64,000 nucleotides of DNA from Bosea sp. F3-2. GTDB lineage: Bacteria > Pseudomonadota > Alphaproteobacteria > Rhizobiales > Beijerinckiaceae. Made by a program: the position numbers and the translations under genes. How positions within the stretch are numbered: the stretch's first letter is position 1; each line of letters starts with the position of its first letter. The notes under the pieces were generated by a model. That model had not been told where the DNA came from, ran no database searches, and saw only the letters and a program-made list of their open reading frames with translations. Positions 7,609-17,934 of the stretch are shown here, one piece after another. Location of the stretch: contig NZ_CP042331.1 of the NCBI RefSeq assembly GCF_008253865.1, positions 2,790,001-2,854,000 on the forward strand, read 5' to 3'.

Positions 7609-9165
7609 ATGAACGGCGCCGACCGCCTTTGCGACACGCTTCTGATCAACGGCGTCGATACCTGCTTCGCCAATCCCGGCACTTCCGAGATGCATTTCGT
7701 CGCCGCGCTCGACCGCAAGCCGCAGATGCGCTGCGTGCTGGGCCTGTTCGAGGGCGTGGTGACCGGCGCCGCTGACGGCTACGCCCGCATGGCCGACAAG
7801 CCGGCCGCAACGCTGCTGCATTGCGGGCCGGGCATGGCGAACGCGCTCGCCAACATGCACAATGCAAGGCGCGCCCGCACCCCGATGATCAATGTCGTCG
7901 GCGACCACGCGACCTACCATCTCCAGCACGATGCACCGCTGACCAGCGACATCGAGAGCCTGGCGCAGCCGATGTCGCATTTCGTCCGGCGCATCGCTTC
8001 GGCCGAGGATGTCGGCCCGGCGATCGGGGAAGCCTATGTCGCCTCGCTGACGCTGCCCGGCGTCACCACCGTGATCCTGCCGGCCGACTGCGCCTGGGGC
8101 AGCGTCGAGCCGGCCACTCTCAAGCCGACGCCGCTGCCGGCGCTGAAGAGTGTCGATTCCGCCACGCTCCGCGAGGTCGCAGCCGGCCTGCGCAAGCATG
8201 GTGCCCGCGCCGCGATCATGCTGACGGGCCTGGCCCTGCGCGAGAAGCCGATGGAGATGGCGGCCCGCATCTGCGCCGTGACCGGCGCCAAGATCTTCAG
8301 CCAGATGTCGAACGGGCGCACGCAACGTGGCGCCGGCCGCGTCGCCATGCCCAAGATCTTCTACCCGATCGACAAGGCGCTCGATCAGCTCAAGGACGTC
8401 GATTATCTCGTGCTGGTCGGCGCGCAGACACCGGTCGGCTTCTTCGCCTATCCGGGCAAGCCCGGCCGCCTTGTCCGTGACGGCTGCGAGGTCGCGACGC
8501 TGGCCAGACCCGGCGACGACCTACCCGCCGCGATCATCGCGCTCGCCGAGGAGATAGGCGCGACCAGGACCGCCCCCGCCTACATCGCCCCGCCGCGCAA
8601 GGAGCAGCCTGCCCTGCCGACCGGCAAGCTCGACGCCGACAAGGCCTGCGCCATCGTCTCGGCCCTGCTGCCGGAGAACTGCATCGTCTGCGACGAATCG
8701 GTCTCGTCGGGCCGGATGTTCTATTTCGACTGTCACAGCGCCCCGCAGCACGACTACATCCAGCTCACCGGCGGCGCGATCGGCGAAGGCATCCCGCTCG
8801 CCATCGGCGCGGCCGTGGCCTGCCCCGACCGCAAGGTCATCGGCATGCAGGCCGACGGCTCGGGCATGTACACGGTGCAGGGCTTGTGGACGCAGGCGCG
8901 CGAGAACCTCGACATCGTCACAATCGTCTTCGCCAACCGGACCTACCAGATCCTGCATGGCGAGATGCGTGCCGTCGGCGTCAACGACTTCGGCCGCAAC
9001 GCCACGCTGATGCTCAACATCGACGAGCCGGCGCTGGACTGGGTGATGATGGCCCGCGGCATGGGTGTGGAGGCCGCGCGCGCCACCACGGCCGAGGAGT
9101 TCGCCAGCCTGTTCAAGGCCGCTCTGGCGCGGAAGGGGCCGTTCCTGATCGAGGCGGCGATCTGA
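7609..9165 (+). CDS. Thiamine-diphosphate-dependent enzyme, acetolactate synthase large-subunit-like
   Basis: A 518-residue protein with the three-domain fold of acetolactate synthase, benzoylformate decarboxylase and relatives. The N-terminal PYR domain has the catalytic Glu48 (FEGVVTGAADGYARM). The C-terminal PP domain has the ThDP/Mg motif ADGS (415-418) and Asn443 about 26 residues later. The first Gly of the usual GDG is Ala. It is shorter than true anabolic IlvB (~560-590), no small subunit lies next to it, and the gene is transcribed alone. A 2-keto-acid decarboxylase or carboligase is as likely as acetolactate synthesis. It is divergent from the ABC operon and convergent with the amidohydrolase gene. 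Confidence 0.85.
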   Translation: MNGADRLCDTLLINGVDTCFANPGTSEMHFVAALDRKPQMRCVLGLFEGVVTGAADGYARMADKPAATLLHCGPGMANALANMHNARRARTPMINVVGDHATYHLQHDAPLTSDIESLAQPMSHFVRRIASAEDVGPAIGEAYVASLTLPGVTTVILPADCAWGSVEPATLKPTPLPALKSVDSATLREVAAGLRKHGARAAIMLTGLALREKPMEMAARICAVTGAKIFSQMSNGRTQRGAGRVAMPKIFYPIDKALDQLKDVDYLVLVGAQTPVGFFAYPGKPGRLVRDGCEVATLARPGDDLPAAIIALAEEIGATRTAPAYIAPPRKEQPALPTGKLDADKACAIVSALLPENCIVCDESVSSGRMFYFDCHSAPQHDYIQLTGGAIGEGIPLAIGAAVACPDRKVIGMQADGSGMYTVQGLWTQARENLDIVTIVFANRTYQILHGEMRAVGVNDFGRNATLMLNIDEPALDWVMMARGMGVEAARATTAEEFASLFKAALARKGPFLIEAAI

Positions 9166-9178
9166 AGCAGCCTATGCC

Positions 9179-9275
9179 GTCATTCTCGGGCGCCGAAGGC
9201 GACCCGAGAATCTCATGCCGTTGGGGCTCCAGCGCCCTTCCTTCAGGAGATGGTCGGGTCAAGCCCGACCATGAC
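9179..9275. repeat. GTCAT...ATGAC intergenic repeat
   Basis: Begins GTCATTCTCGGGCG and ends CGGGTCAAGCCCGACCATGAC. Internal stems CTCGGG/CCCGAG and GGTCGGG/CCCGACC can form. It fills the space between two convergent genes and probably works as a bidirectional transcription end. Confidence 0.75.
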
Positions 9276-9285
9276 GTGGGCAAGC

Positions 9286-10338
9286 CTAGCCCCTGAACCC
9301 GCCCAGGAACGCATCGAGGCAGTCGCCGATCGCCTCGATCGCATAGCCGCCTTCCTGCACGACGAGCGTCGGCAGACCGAGCGCCTTCACCTGCCGACCG
9401 ATGGTGCCGAAATCGGAGGCTTCGAGCTTGAGGACGCCGATCGGATCATCCTTGTGCGCGTCATAGCCGAGCGCGATCACCACAACCTCGGCGCCGAAGT
9501 CGCGGATCGCCTTGCCGGCCCGGTCGACGGCCGCCTGCATTTCAGCACCGCCCGTGCCGTGTGCCAGCGGCAGGTTGAGGTTGAAGCCCTCGCCCGGCCC
9601 GTTGCCGCGCTCGTCCTCATAACCGGTGAAGAACGGGTAGTAGTTCACCGGATCGGCATGGACCGAGATCGTCAGCACGTCGTCGCGGCGATAGAAGATC
9701 TGCTGCGTGCCATCGCCGTGATGGGCGTCGACATCGAGGATCGCAACCTTGCGGAATTTCGAGCGCAGGCGCTGCGCCGCGACCGCGGTGTTGTTGATGT
9801 AGCAGAAGCCCGAGGCTCGATCGGCGCGGGCATGGTGGCCGGAGGGCCGGCACAGCGAATAGACGGCACGCTCGCCCGCGAGGATCGCATCGGCGCCTGA
9901 GACCGCCGTCTCGGCCGAGCGCAGGGTCGAGTGCCAGCAATGCTCGCCGACGGGAACCGAGAGATCGCCGAGATACCAGCCCATCTGGCCGATCAGCCCC
10001 GTCGGGCGGCAGGGCGGACGGACATCCTCGTCCGGGCAGCCGCTCCAATAGGGGAAAGTGTTCGGCCAGGCTTCCGGGCCGCGCTCCGGCAGCACCTTCC
10101 AGCGATCCCACAGCGTTTCGAGAAAGCGGACGAAGCCCTCGTCATGGATTTCGAGGATCGGGTCGACGCCATGCGCTGCCGGCTGCTCCGACGCGATGCC
10201 ATGCTTCGCCAGCGCGCCGAGCAGGCGCTGCGTCCGTTCCGGCAGGTCCTTGGGCGCGACGATCTTGCCGAAGCGCATGTACTGGAGCTGCTCATGCAGC
10301 GACTGGTCGGGGTGATAGAAGGCACGCATCCGGCTCAT
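9286..10338 (-). CDS. Histone-deacetylase-family amidohydrolase, probable acetylpolyamine amidohydrolase
   Basis: A 350-residue zinc amidohydrolase of the arginase/HDAC fold. The motifs appear in order: RPSGHHA (catalytic His168/His169), FCYINN (178-183), DVDAHHGDG with zinc ligands Asp204 and His206, GYDAH with zinc ligand Asp293, and QEGGY with the transition-state Tyr332. The N-terminal FYHP...H start and the length match bacterial acetylpolyamine amidohydrolases, which deacetylate acetylputrescine or acetylcadaverine. The ATG at 10338 has GAGG just upstream. It stands alone on the minus strand, so substrate is inferred from family only. Confidence 0.9.
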   Translation of the reverse strand: MSRMRAFYHPDQSLHEQLQYMRFGKIVAPKDLPERTQRLLGALAKHGIASEQPAAHGVDPILEIHDEGFVRFLETLWDRWKVLPERGPEAWPNTFPYWSGCPDEDVRPPCRPTGLIGQMGWYLGDLSVPVGEHCWHSTLRSAETAVSGADAILAGERAVYSLCRPSGHHARADRASGFCYINNTAVAAQRLRSKFRKVAILDVDAHHGDGTQQIFYRRDDVLTISVHADPVNYYPFFTGYEDERGNGPGEGFNLNLPLAHGTGGAEMQAAVDRAGKAIRDFGAEVVVIALGYDAHKDDPIGVLKLEASDFGTIGRQVKALGLPTLVVQEGGYAIEAIGDCLDAFLGGFRG

Positions 10339-10459
10339 CGTCCTCGTGGGGCAGCGAGGCGATCTCGGCCCCGCAGAACGGATGCTAGCAACGGCCGCCG
10401 CGGCGGTCAGCTACGACGACGCCGCCCGCCCTTGCGCAGAGGGCGGAGCGGCCGGTGCG

Positions 10460-11056
10460 TCACGGCGAGAGCAGCGCCGCGAATTCGCGCGCCAGCGCGT
10501 CGATCTCAAAGCGTTCGGGCCTGTACCAGTCGGTCGAGCCGTTGAGCGCACCGAGCAGGAAGAGGCGCAGCACATCCGGCGAACGCTCCGCCGGCAGTGC
10601 TCCGGCCTGCTGCAGCTCCGCGATCAGTCCGCGCCAGACATCCTCATAGGCGCGCCGCACAGCGCGCACGCTTTCCGGCACCGGAGCCGCACCAAAGTTG
10701 AAGACCTTGATGCTGGCGCTGGTGTAGTCGCCGTGGCCGTGCAGCGCCGCGAGATGGCCGCGGATCGCCGCTTCCAGCCGCTCACGCGGCGGCGCTCCTT
10801 CCGTCGCGGCGAGTGCGGCAACGACGCCTTCATGCACGAAGCGGACTCCGTCGTTCACCACCGCCTCGACGATCTCCTCCTTCGAGCCGAAGTGGTAGTA
10901 GAGGCTCGCCTTGCGGATGCCGACAGCCTCGGCGATCTCGCGCAGCGTGGTCTGATGGTAGCCGCCGCTGCGCAGCAGCCGCGCGGCATGGTCGAGGATC
11001 AGGCGACGCGAACCGCCTTCGATGTCGCGCTGGGTTCGATCGACAGTGACGCTCAT
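10460..11056 (-). CDS. TetR-family transcriptional regulator
   Basis: A 198-residue protein with a typical TetR N-terminal helix-turn-helix: TTLREIAEAVGIRKASLYYHFGSKEE occupies residues ~36-61. The C-terminal ligand domain is unclassified. It lies on the same strand as, and 170 bp downstream of, the acyl-CoA dehydrogenase gene, with a repeat element between them. It probably controls the dehydrogenase and the divergent carboxylase genes through the palindrome at 12443-12460. An acyl-CoA inducer is the obvious guess. Confidence 0.88.
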   Translation of the reverse strand: MSVTVDRTQRDIEGGSRRLILDHAARLLRSGGYHQTTLREIAEAVGIRKASLYYHFGSKEEIVEAVVNDGVRFVHEGVVAALAATEGAPPRERLEAAIRGHLAALHGHGDYTSASIKVFNFGAAPVPESVRAVRRAYEDVWRGLIAELQQAGALPAERSPDVLRLFLLGALNGSTDWYRPERFEIDALAREFAALLSP

Positions 11057-11067
11057 GAACCGACCCC

Positions 11068-11213
11068 GTCATTCCGGAGCGGGCCGAAGGCCCGAGCCCG
11101 GAACCCATGAACACCGTCCAAGCAATAAAAGGCGCCGGGCTCGTCGCATCCCATTCGAAACCACCTGAGTTCATGGGTTCCGGGCTCGCCGCGAAGCGGC
11201 GCCCCGGAATGAC
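11068..11213. repeat. GTCAT...ATGAC intergenic repeat (long form)
   Basis: Ends GTCATTCCGG and CCGGAATGAC are complementary, with inner copies of CGGAACCCATGAA and TTCATGGGTTCCG. It lies between acyl-CoA dehydrogenase and tetR, both minus strand, so it forms a large mRNA hairpin within the presumed transcript. It is closely related to the element at 14162-14347. Confidence 0.85.
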
Positions 11214-11225
11214 GGTGGCGTTTCA

Positions 11226-12404
11226 TCACAGCCGCTTCGCCACCTCTTCGAGCATCACCTCGGTGGCGCCACCGCCGATCGCCTGGACACGCGCATCACG
11301 GGTCATGCGTTCGATCGTGCTCTCGCGCATGTAGCCCATGCCGCCGTGGAACTGCAGGCAGTCATACATCACCTCGTTGACCAGCTCGCCGCAGTAGGCC
11401 TTGACCATCGAGACCTCGCGGGTGGCGTCGAAGCCCTGCGCGTCGAGCCAGGCGGCGTGATAGACGAGCTGGCGGCCGGCCTCGACCTTGCTCGCAAGCT
11501 CGGCGAGGCGCTGGCGGATCGCCTGCTTCTCCCAGAGCGGCGCGCCGAAGGCCTTGCGCGTCTTCACATAGTCAAGCGTCAGGTCGATCGCGGCCTGCGC
11601 CTCGCCCATCGCCATGGCGCCGATCACGGTCCGCTCGTTCTGGAAATTGCTCATGATCGCGTAGAAGCCGCGCCCCTCCTGCCCGAGCAGGTTTTCGGCC
11701 GGCACGCGGCAATCGACGAAGGAGAGCTCGGCGGTATCGGAGGAGCGCCAGCCATGCTTGTCGAGCGCGCGTGAGACCGAGAAGCCCGGCGTGCCCTTCT
11801 CGACAAGGAAGATCGAGACCGATTGCGAGGGCTTAGCCATCGGATCGGTCTTGGCGGCGACGCAATAGAGATCGGCGTAGACGCCGTTGGTGATGAACAT
11901 CTTGGCGCCGTTGAGGACGTAATGATCCCCCTCGCGCCGCGCCGTGGTGCGGATACCCTTCACGTCCGAGCCGGCATCGGGCTCGGTGACGGCGACCGCG
12001 ACGATCTTCTCCCCGGCGATGATGGCAGGCAGATACTGGTCCTTCTGCGCCTTCGAGCCGGCATTGGCGATGTGGACCGAGGCCATGTCGGTGTGGACCA
12101 GCGCGGTGATGGCGACGCCCGAGAAGGTCGAGCGTCCGAGTTCCTCCGCCAGCACGACGGTCGCCATCGTGTCCATCTCCGAGCCGCCATACTCGGCCGG
12201 GTAACGGATGCCGAAGAAGCCGAGCTCGCCCATCTTGCGCAGCACCTCGCGCGGGACGAAGCCGTCCTCCTCCCATTTCAGGGCATGCGGCTTGATCTCG
12301 CTCTCGACGAAGCGGCGGACCTGATCGCGCAGCGCCTCATGCTCCTCGGTGAAGTAGGGCGAGCGGCGGGCGCCCTCGCCTGCGAATTTCTCGACTGCCG
12401 ACAT
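11226..12404 (-). CDS. Acyl-CoA dehydrogenase
   Basis: A 392-residue flavoprotein of the acyl-CoA dehydrogenase family, oxidising an acyl-CoA to the 2-enoyl-CoA with electrons passed to ETF. Family signatures are AVTEPDAGSD (138-147) and the C-terminal GGMGYMRES...RDAR block. The usual medium-chain base in the late 'YEGT' segment is absent (IGGGATE here). Glu257 in NERTVIG aligns with the helix-G base used by isovaleryl-CoA and long-chain dehydrogenases. An AGGAG site precedes the ATG at 12404. It is divergent from the biotin-dependent carboxylase genes, which suggests the enoyl-CoA product is then carboxylated, as in leucine or acyclic terpene breakdown. Confidence 0.92.
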   Translation of the reverse strand: MSAVEKFAGEGARRSPYFTEEHEALRDQVRRFVESEIKPHALKWEEDGFVPREVLRKMGELGFFGIRYPAEYGGSEMDTMATVVLAEELGRSTFSGVAITALVHTDMASVHIANAGSKAQKDQYLPAIIAGEKIVAVAVTEPDAGSDVKGIRTTARREGDHYVLNGAKMFITNGVYADLYCVAAKTDPMAKPSQSVSIFLVEKGTPGFSVSRALDKHGWRSSDTAELSFVDCRVPAENLLGQEGRGFYAIMSNFQNERTVIGAMAMGEAQAAIDLTLDYVKTRKAFGAPLWEKQAIRQRLAELASKVEAGRQLVYHAAWLDAQGFDATREVSMVKAYCGELVNEVMYDCLQFHGGMGYMRESTIERMTRDARVQAIGGGATEVMLEEVAKRL

Positions 12405-12442
12405 GACCCGCTCCTGCTTGACCGCCGCCTCGCGATCTGACT

Positions 12443-12460
12443 ACCTACCGGACGGTAGGT
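12443..12460. promoter_or_regulatory. TetR-type operator in the divergent dehydrogenase/carboxylase promoter
   Basis: ACCTACCG (12443-12450), a GA spacer and CGGTAGGT (12453-12460) form an 18-bp palindrome with perfect 8-bp arms. It sits 39 bp upstream of the dehydrogenase start and 121 bp upstream of the carboxylase start. The size and spacing fit a TetR dimer site. The nearest regulator is the TetR at 10460-11056. Confidence 0.72.
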
Positions 12461-12580
12461 GAATGAAGCGGCGAGATCAAGAGAGCTCGCCGTTCCTTCG
12501 CGAAACAAAGAATACGCCATTCCGGACAGAGCGCGACAACCGCGTCGCTCTGAAATGGCGGTAGGGACGGGAGCACTCGG

Positions 12581-14155
12581 ATGTCGAACATGACAACGCT
12601 GGCGGCGGCCCCTCCCCCGCTTTCCCTGATGATCGAGACGCTGCGTGAGCGTCACGCGCTGGTCGCGGCGGGCGGCGGCGAGAAGCTCAGGGCACGGCAT
12701 GAGGCGCGCCGCAAGATCATGGTGCGCGAGCGCATAGATCTCCTGCTCGACCCGCAGACTCCCTTCCTCGAATTGTCGCCGCTCGCCGCCTGGGAGCTCT
12801 ACGGCAACGAGGTGCCCGGCGCCGGCATCGTCACCGGCATCGGCATCGTGCGGGGCCGCGCCTGCATGCTGATCGCCAATGATGCGACGGTGAAGGGCGG
12901 CTCCTTCTTCGCCGAAACCGTCCGCAAGCATTTGCGCGCGCAGGAGATCGCCGAGGAGCACCGCCTGCCCTGCCTCTATCTCGTCGATTGCGGCGGCGCC
13001 TTCCTGCCGGAGCAGGACCGCGTTTTCCCGGATCGCGACCATTTCGGCGGCTCCTTCTACAACCAGTGCCGGATGTCGGCCGCTGGCATCCCGCAGCTCT
13101 CGATCGTCTTCGGCGGCGCGACGGCGGGCGGCGCCTATATCCCGGCGCTCTCCGATCAGGTGATCATGGTCAAGGGCACCGGCCGCATCCATCTTGGCGG
13201 GCCGCCGATCGTGAAAGCGGCCGTGCACGAGATTGTCGATGGCGAGACGCTGGGCGGGGCGGAGATGCATACGCTCGTCTCCGGCGTCAGCGACCATCTC
13301 GTCGAGACCGAGATGGAAGGACTGGCGAAACTGCGCGAGATCGTCGGGGCGCTCGGCGAGATCGGCCGTATCGCGCCGCCGCCACAGGCGCCCGCGGCGC
13401 CGAAGCTCGATGCGGCCGAGCTCGTCGACATCGTGCCGACTGATCTGCGCCGGCCCTACGATGTGCGCGAGGTGATCGCGCGCATGGTCGACGGCAGCGC
13501 CTTCAGCGCCTTCAAGCCGGACTACGGCGCGACGCTCGTCACCGGCTTCGCCCATATCCACGGCTATCCGGTCGGCATCCTCGCCAATAACGGCGTGCTC
13601 TTCTCGGAAAGCGCGGTGAAGGGCGCGCATTTCATCGAGCTTTGCGACCAGCGCCAGATTCCGCTGCTTTTCCTGCAGAACATCACCGGCTTCATGGTCG
13701 GCACCGAGGCCGAGCGCGGCGGCATCGCCAAGCATTCGGCCAAGCTGGTCTACGCCGTCTCGAATGCGCGGGTGCCGAAATACACCGTGCTGATCGGCGG
13801 GTCGTATGGCGCCGGCAATTACGGCATGTGCGGGCGCGGTTTCCGCCCGCGCTTCCTGTTCTCCTGGCCGAATGCCCGCATCGCAACGATGAGCCCGGAG
13901 GTCGCCGCGACCGTGGTGACGGAGCTGCGCCGGCAGTCACTCAAGGGCGCCGCGGACGAGGCGGCCATCGCCGAGCTCGACAGGCGCACCCGTGCGCAGT
14001 TCGAGGAGCAGAGCGACCCCTATTACGCCACGGCCCGGCTCTGGGACGACGGCATCATCGAGCCGGCGCAGACGCGCGACGTTCTGGGCTTATGCCTTGC
14101 GCTGTCAGCGGGCGAAGCGCGCGATACCGGCCCGCGGCCGGTCTACCGGATGTGA
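12581..14155 (+). CDS. Acyl-CoA carboxylase, carboxyltransferase (beta) subunit
   Basis: A 524-residue carboxyltransferase with two crotonase-fold halves. The N-terminal half carries VDCGGAFLPEQ and FGGATAGGAY. The C-terminal half carries NNGVLFSES, FLQNITGFMVG and GGSYGAGNYGMCGRGF, which are hallmarks of methylcrotonoyl-CoA and geranyl-CoA carboxylase beta chains rather than of propionyl-CoA carboxylase. The ATG at 12581 has GGGAG upstream. It pairs with the biotin carboxylase gene downstream. Because enoyl-CoA hydratase and HMG-CoA lyase genes are missing here, the exact acyl-CoA is undecided. Confidence 0.9.
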   Translation: MSNMTTLAAAPPPLSLMIETLRERHALVAAGGGEKLRARHEARRKIMVRERIDLLLDPQTPFLELSPLAAWELYGNEVPGAGIVTGIGIVRGRACMLIANDATVKGGSFFAETVRKHLRAQEIAEEHRLPCLYLVDCGGAFLPEQDRVFPDRDHFGGSFYNQCRMSAAGIPQLSIVFGGATAGGAYIPALSDQVIMVKGTGRIHLGGPPIVKAAVHEIVDGETLGGAEMHTLVSGVSDHLVETEMEGLAKLREIVGALGEIGRIAPPPQAPAAPKLDAAELVDIVPTDLRRPYDVREVIARMVDGSAFSAFKPDYGATLVTGFAHIHGYPVGILANNGVLFSESAVKGAHFIELCDQRQIPLLFLQNITGFMVGTEAERGGIAKHSAKLVYAVSNARVPKYTVLIGGSYGAGNYGMCGRGFRPRFLFSWPNARIATMSPEVAATVVTELRRQSLKGAADEAAIAELDRRTRAQFEEQSDPYYATARLWDDGIIEPAQTRDVLGLCLALSAGEARDTGPRPVYRM

Positions 14156-14161
14156 GCGGCC

Positions 14162-14347
14162 ATGCGCAGGAACCTCTGCCGTCATTCCGGGGCGCCGCGA
14201 AGCGGCGAGCTCGGAACCCATGAACACCGTCACTGCTCAAATGCACGAAACCCGAACCGTTCCGGCTTCATTCCCACCGTCGTGTCCATGGGTTCCGGGC
14301 TCATTGCTACGCAATGCCCCGGAATGACGGCAGAGGTTCCTGCGCAT
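14162..14347. repeat. GTCAT...ATGAC repeat with long perfect inverted ends, between two carboxylase genes
   Basis: The left arm 14162-14193 and right arm 14316-14347 are perfect 32-bp complements. The inner part repeats the CGGAACCCATG/CATGGGTTCCG pair found at 11068-11213. It lies between the carboxyltransferase stop and the biotin carboxylase start (ATG 14365), so it must form a very stable hairpin in the shared mRNA. Confidence 0.9.
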
Positions 14348-14364
14348 TTCCGGCGAGGCCATTG

Positions 14365-16359
<1,995 letters not shown>

Positions 16360-16373
16360 CGGCGAAAGGCGGC

Positions 16374-16479
16374 TAGATCTCCGCACGTCCTACGGGACGC
16401 GGTAACGGTGATCTATGTAATTGTTATCGCATCGGATTTTTCCGAAAAGTGGATTCCGCTTTTCGGTCCGATGCTATAG
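16374..16479. repeat. Two-hairpin dispersed repeat (TAGATC...GATGCTATAG), copy 1
   Basis: The 106-bp element has a first hairpin built on TAGATC/GATCTA and GCGTCC-type arms. A second hairpin is built on GCATCGG...CCGATGC enclosing CCGAAAAG and CTTTTCGG. It is about 85% identical by eye to the element at 23332-23436. It lies between the biotin carboxylase gene and a small secreted-protein gene. Confidence 0.85.
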
Positions 16480-16625
16480 TACAGGCCGCAAAGCCGCCGC
16501 CTTCGCCTGCTTTCCTGAGCGGCCAAGCGCTGGCCGTCTCAGCATCCGTTCATCGTGACCCGGCTAGGAGGAAACGAATCGCCTCCCGCGCCGGGTCGCT
16601 GGCGGGAGAACGGAAAGGAAGAACC

Positions 16626-16937
16626 ATGTTGCGTCGTCAGTTCACGATCTCGGCTCTCGCCTGCGCCGTTCTGCTCTGCGCCATCCCAGCCCATGCCCAG
16701 TATTACGGCGGGCCCTATCGCGCTCCGCCGTCCTATAACGATGACGACGAGGACGATCGCCCGCCGCCGCGCTACTACCGCCGCGACCGCGATTATGAAC
16801 GCCCCTATTATCGGCAGCGCTACGGCGATACCTGCGTGACAAGCCGGGGCGAATGCACGACGCCGCCGCTGCCACGCGGAGCCGGCTGCGGCTGCTATAT
16901 TCCCGGCTTCGGCAACAAGCGCGGCATCGTGCAGTGA
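16626..16937 (+). CDS. Small secreted Tyr/Arg/Asp-rich protein, unknown function
   Basis: A 103-residue protein. Residues 1-24 form a clear Sec signal peptide ending PAHAQ. The mature part is low-complexity, with YYGGPY, a DDDEDD acidic run, PPPRYYRR and several Tyr-Arg repeats, then a C-terminal part with four cysteines (DTCVTSRGEC, GCGC). The start ATG at 16626 follows GGAAAGGAAG. Similar short periplasmic proteins occur in Hyphomicrobiales, but I recognise no function. The clustered cysteines suggest disulfides or metal binding. Confidence 0.75.
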   Translation: MLRRQFTISALACAVLLCAIPAHAQYYGGPYRAPPSYNDDDEDDRPPPRYYRRDRDYERPYYRQRYGDTCVTSRGECTTPPLPRGAGCGCYIPGFGNKRGIVQ

Positions 16938-16942
16938 GCGCT

Positions 16943-16968
16943 GCGCCGGCCGCGTTCAGGGCCGGCGC
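16943..16968. terminator. Hairpin between convergent genes
   Basis: A perfect 9-bp stem GCGCCGGCC (16943-16951) and GGCCGGCGC (16960-16968) around an 8-base loop. It lies just after the small secreted-protein gene and contains the stop codon of the convergent AstE-like gene. It has no T-run, so its efficiency as an intrinsic terminator is uncertain. Confidence 0.55.
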
Positions 16969-17924
16969 TGGCTCTCAACCCCGAGATAGCATAGGCCCTC
17001 GCCGGGCTTCGCCTTGGGATTGGGGAAGATGATGAAGCCGTCGCGCGGCATCGTCACGACGCTGCCGTCGGCGCGGCGGGCGATGGGCGTGCCCTTGGCG
17101 ACGCGGTCGCCCGTCTTCCACATGCCTTCGACCCGGTCGCCCTCGGCCTCGCAGATGACGAGGTCGTCCATATGGACGACGGTGCGCTTGGCGGGGGCCG
17201 GCGGCGCCTCGTCCGTCAGCCCGAGATGGGCGAACACGTTGCGGATCGCCCGGTAGCCGACATCGACGGAGTCCGGGTCCTCGTGGCGGCCGCATTCGAG
17301 CGTCACGCCATAGCCGCCGGCGAAGCGCATGAACTCGGTGGTGCCGAAGCCCTCGGTCACGGCCAGTCGCGACAGGTTCAGCCGTTCGCGCGCGGCGATC
17401 AGCCGGACATAGATGTCCAGCCAGCCATGGATCATCAGATCGACGCCGAGGCAGGCGGCGAACGCCGCTTCGGCCGCGCCATGGCGGAAGGGCTCGAGCT
17501 CGCCGCGATTGTCGTCCGGCCCGAAGAAGACGAAGGGCACGCCCTCACCGGTGAAGGAATGGACGTCGAGCAGCATGTCGTGCTGGCGCAGTATGGCGGA
17601 GAGGCGGTTGCCGATCCGATCCTCATTGTCCCCCGGCTGCGGCCGCTCGCGCAGATCGCGGTTGAGGTTGCGGTCGCCCTCACGCGTGTTCTGCCGATAG
17701 GCCTTCGGATTGGCGACGGGCAGGAAGGTGACCTCGCCGCGCTGGATCGCAACGCGGCCGGCCCGGCAATCGTCGATCACGCGGGCGATGGCGTTCGGTC
17801 CGCAGGTCTCGTTGCCGTGGACGGCGCCGAGGACGAGGAGCTTCGGCCCGGCCTTCAGCCCGTGGAAGCGGATGGTTTCGAGCGGCGGATCGATCAGGTC
17901 TTTGGGCGTCTCTTGGGTCGTCAT
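16956..17924 (-). CDS. Succinylglutamate desuccinylase/aspartoacylase family metallohydrolase
   Basis: A 322-residue zinc carboxypeptidase-fold enzyme. Zinc ligands are His36 and Glu39 in GAVHGNET and His122 in DVHS. The substrate-binding NLNRD lies at 86-90 and the probable catalytic Glu210 in VTLECGRHE. The C-terminal ~90 residues form the beta-barrel domain common to AstE/AspA relatives. These enzymes cleave N-acyl amino acids. It is the last gene of a peptide transporter operon, 10 bp after dppC. This suggests it deacylates or trims an imported amide or N-acyl peptide. Confidence 0.87.
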   Translation of the reverse strand: MTTQETPKDLIDPPLETIRFHGLKAGPKLLVLGAVHGNETCGPNAIARVIDDCRAGRVAIQRGEVTFLPVANPKAYRQNTREGDRNLNRDLRERPQPGDNEDRIGNRLSAILRQHDMLLDVHSFTGEGVPFVFFGPDDNRGELEPFRHGAAEAAFAACLGVDLMIHGWLDIYVRLIAARERLNLSRLAVTEGFGTTEFMRFAGGYGVTLECGRHEDPDSVDVGYRAIRNVFAHLGLTDEAPPAPAKRTVVHMDDLVICEAEGDRVEGMWKTGDRVAKGTPIARRADGSVVTMPRDGFIIFPNPKAKPGEGLCYLGVESQRRP

Positions 17925-17934
17925 CGGTCTACTG

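Noticed and set aside
7609..9165. True anabolic acetolactate synthase IlvB
   Set aside because: It is shorter than IlvB, has no small-subunit gene beside it and an ADG in place of the usual GDG, so a different keto-acid enzyme is more likely.
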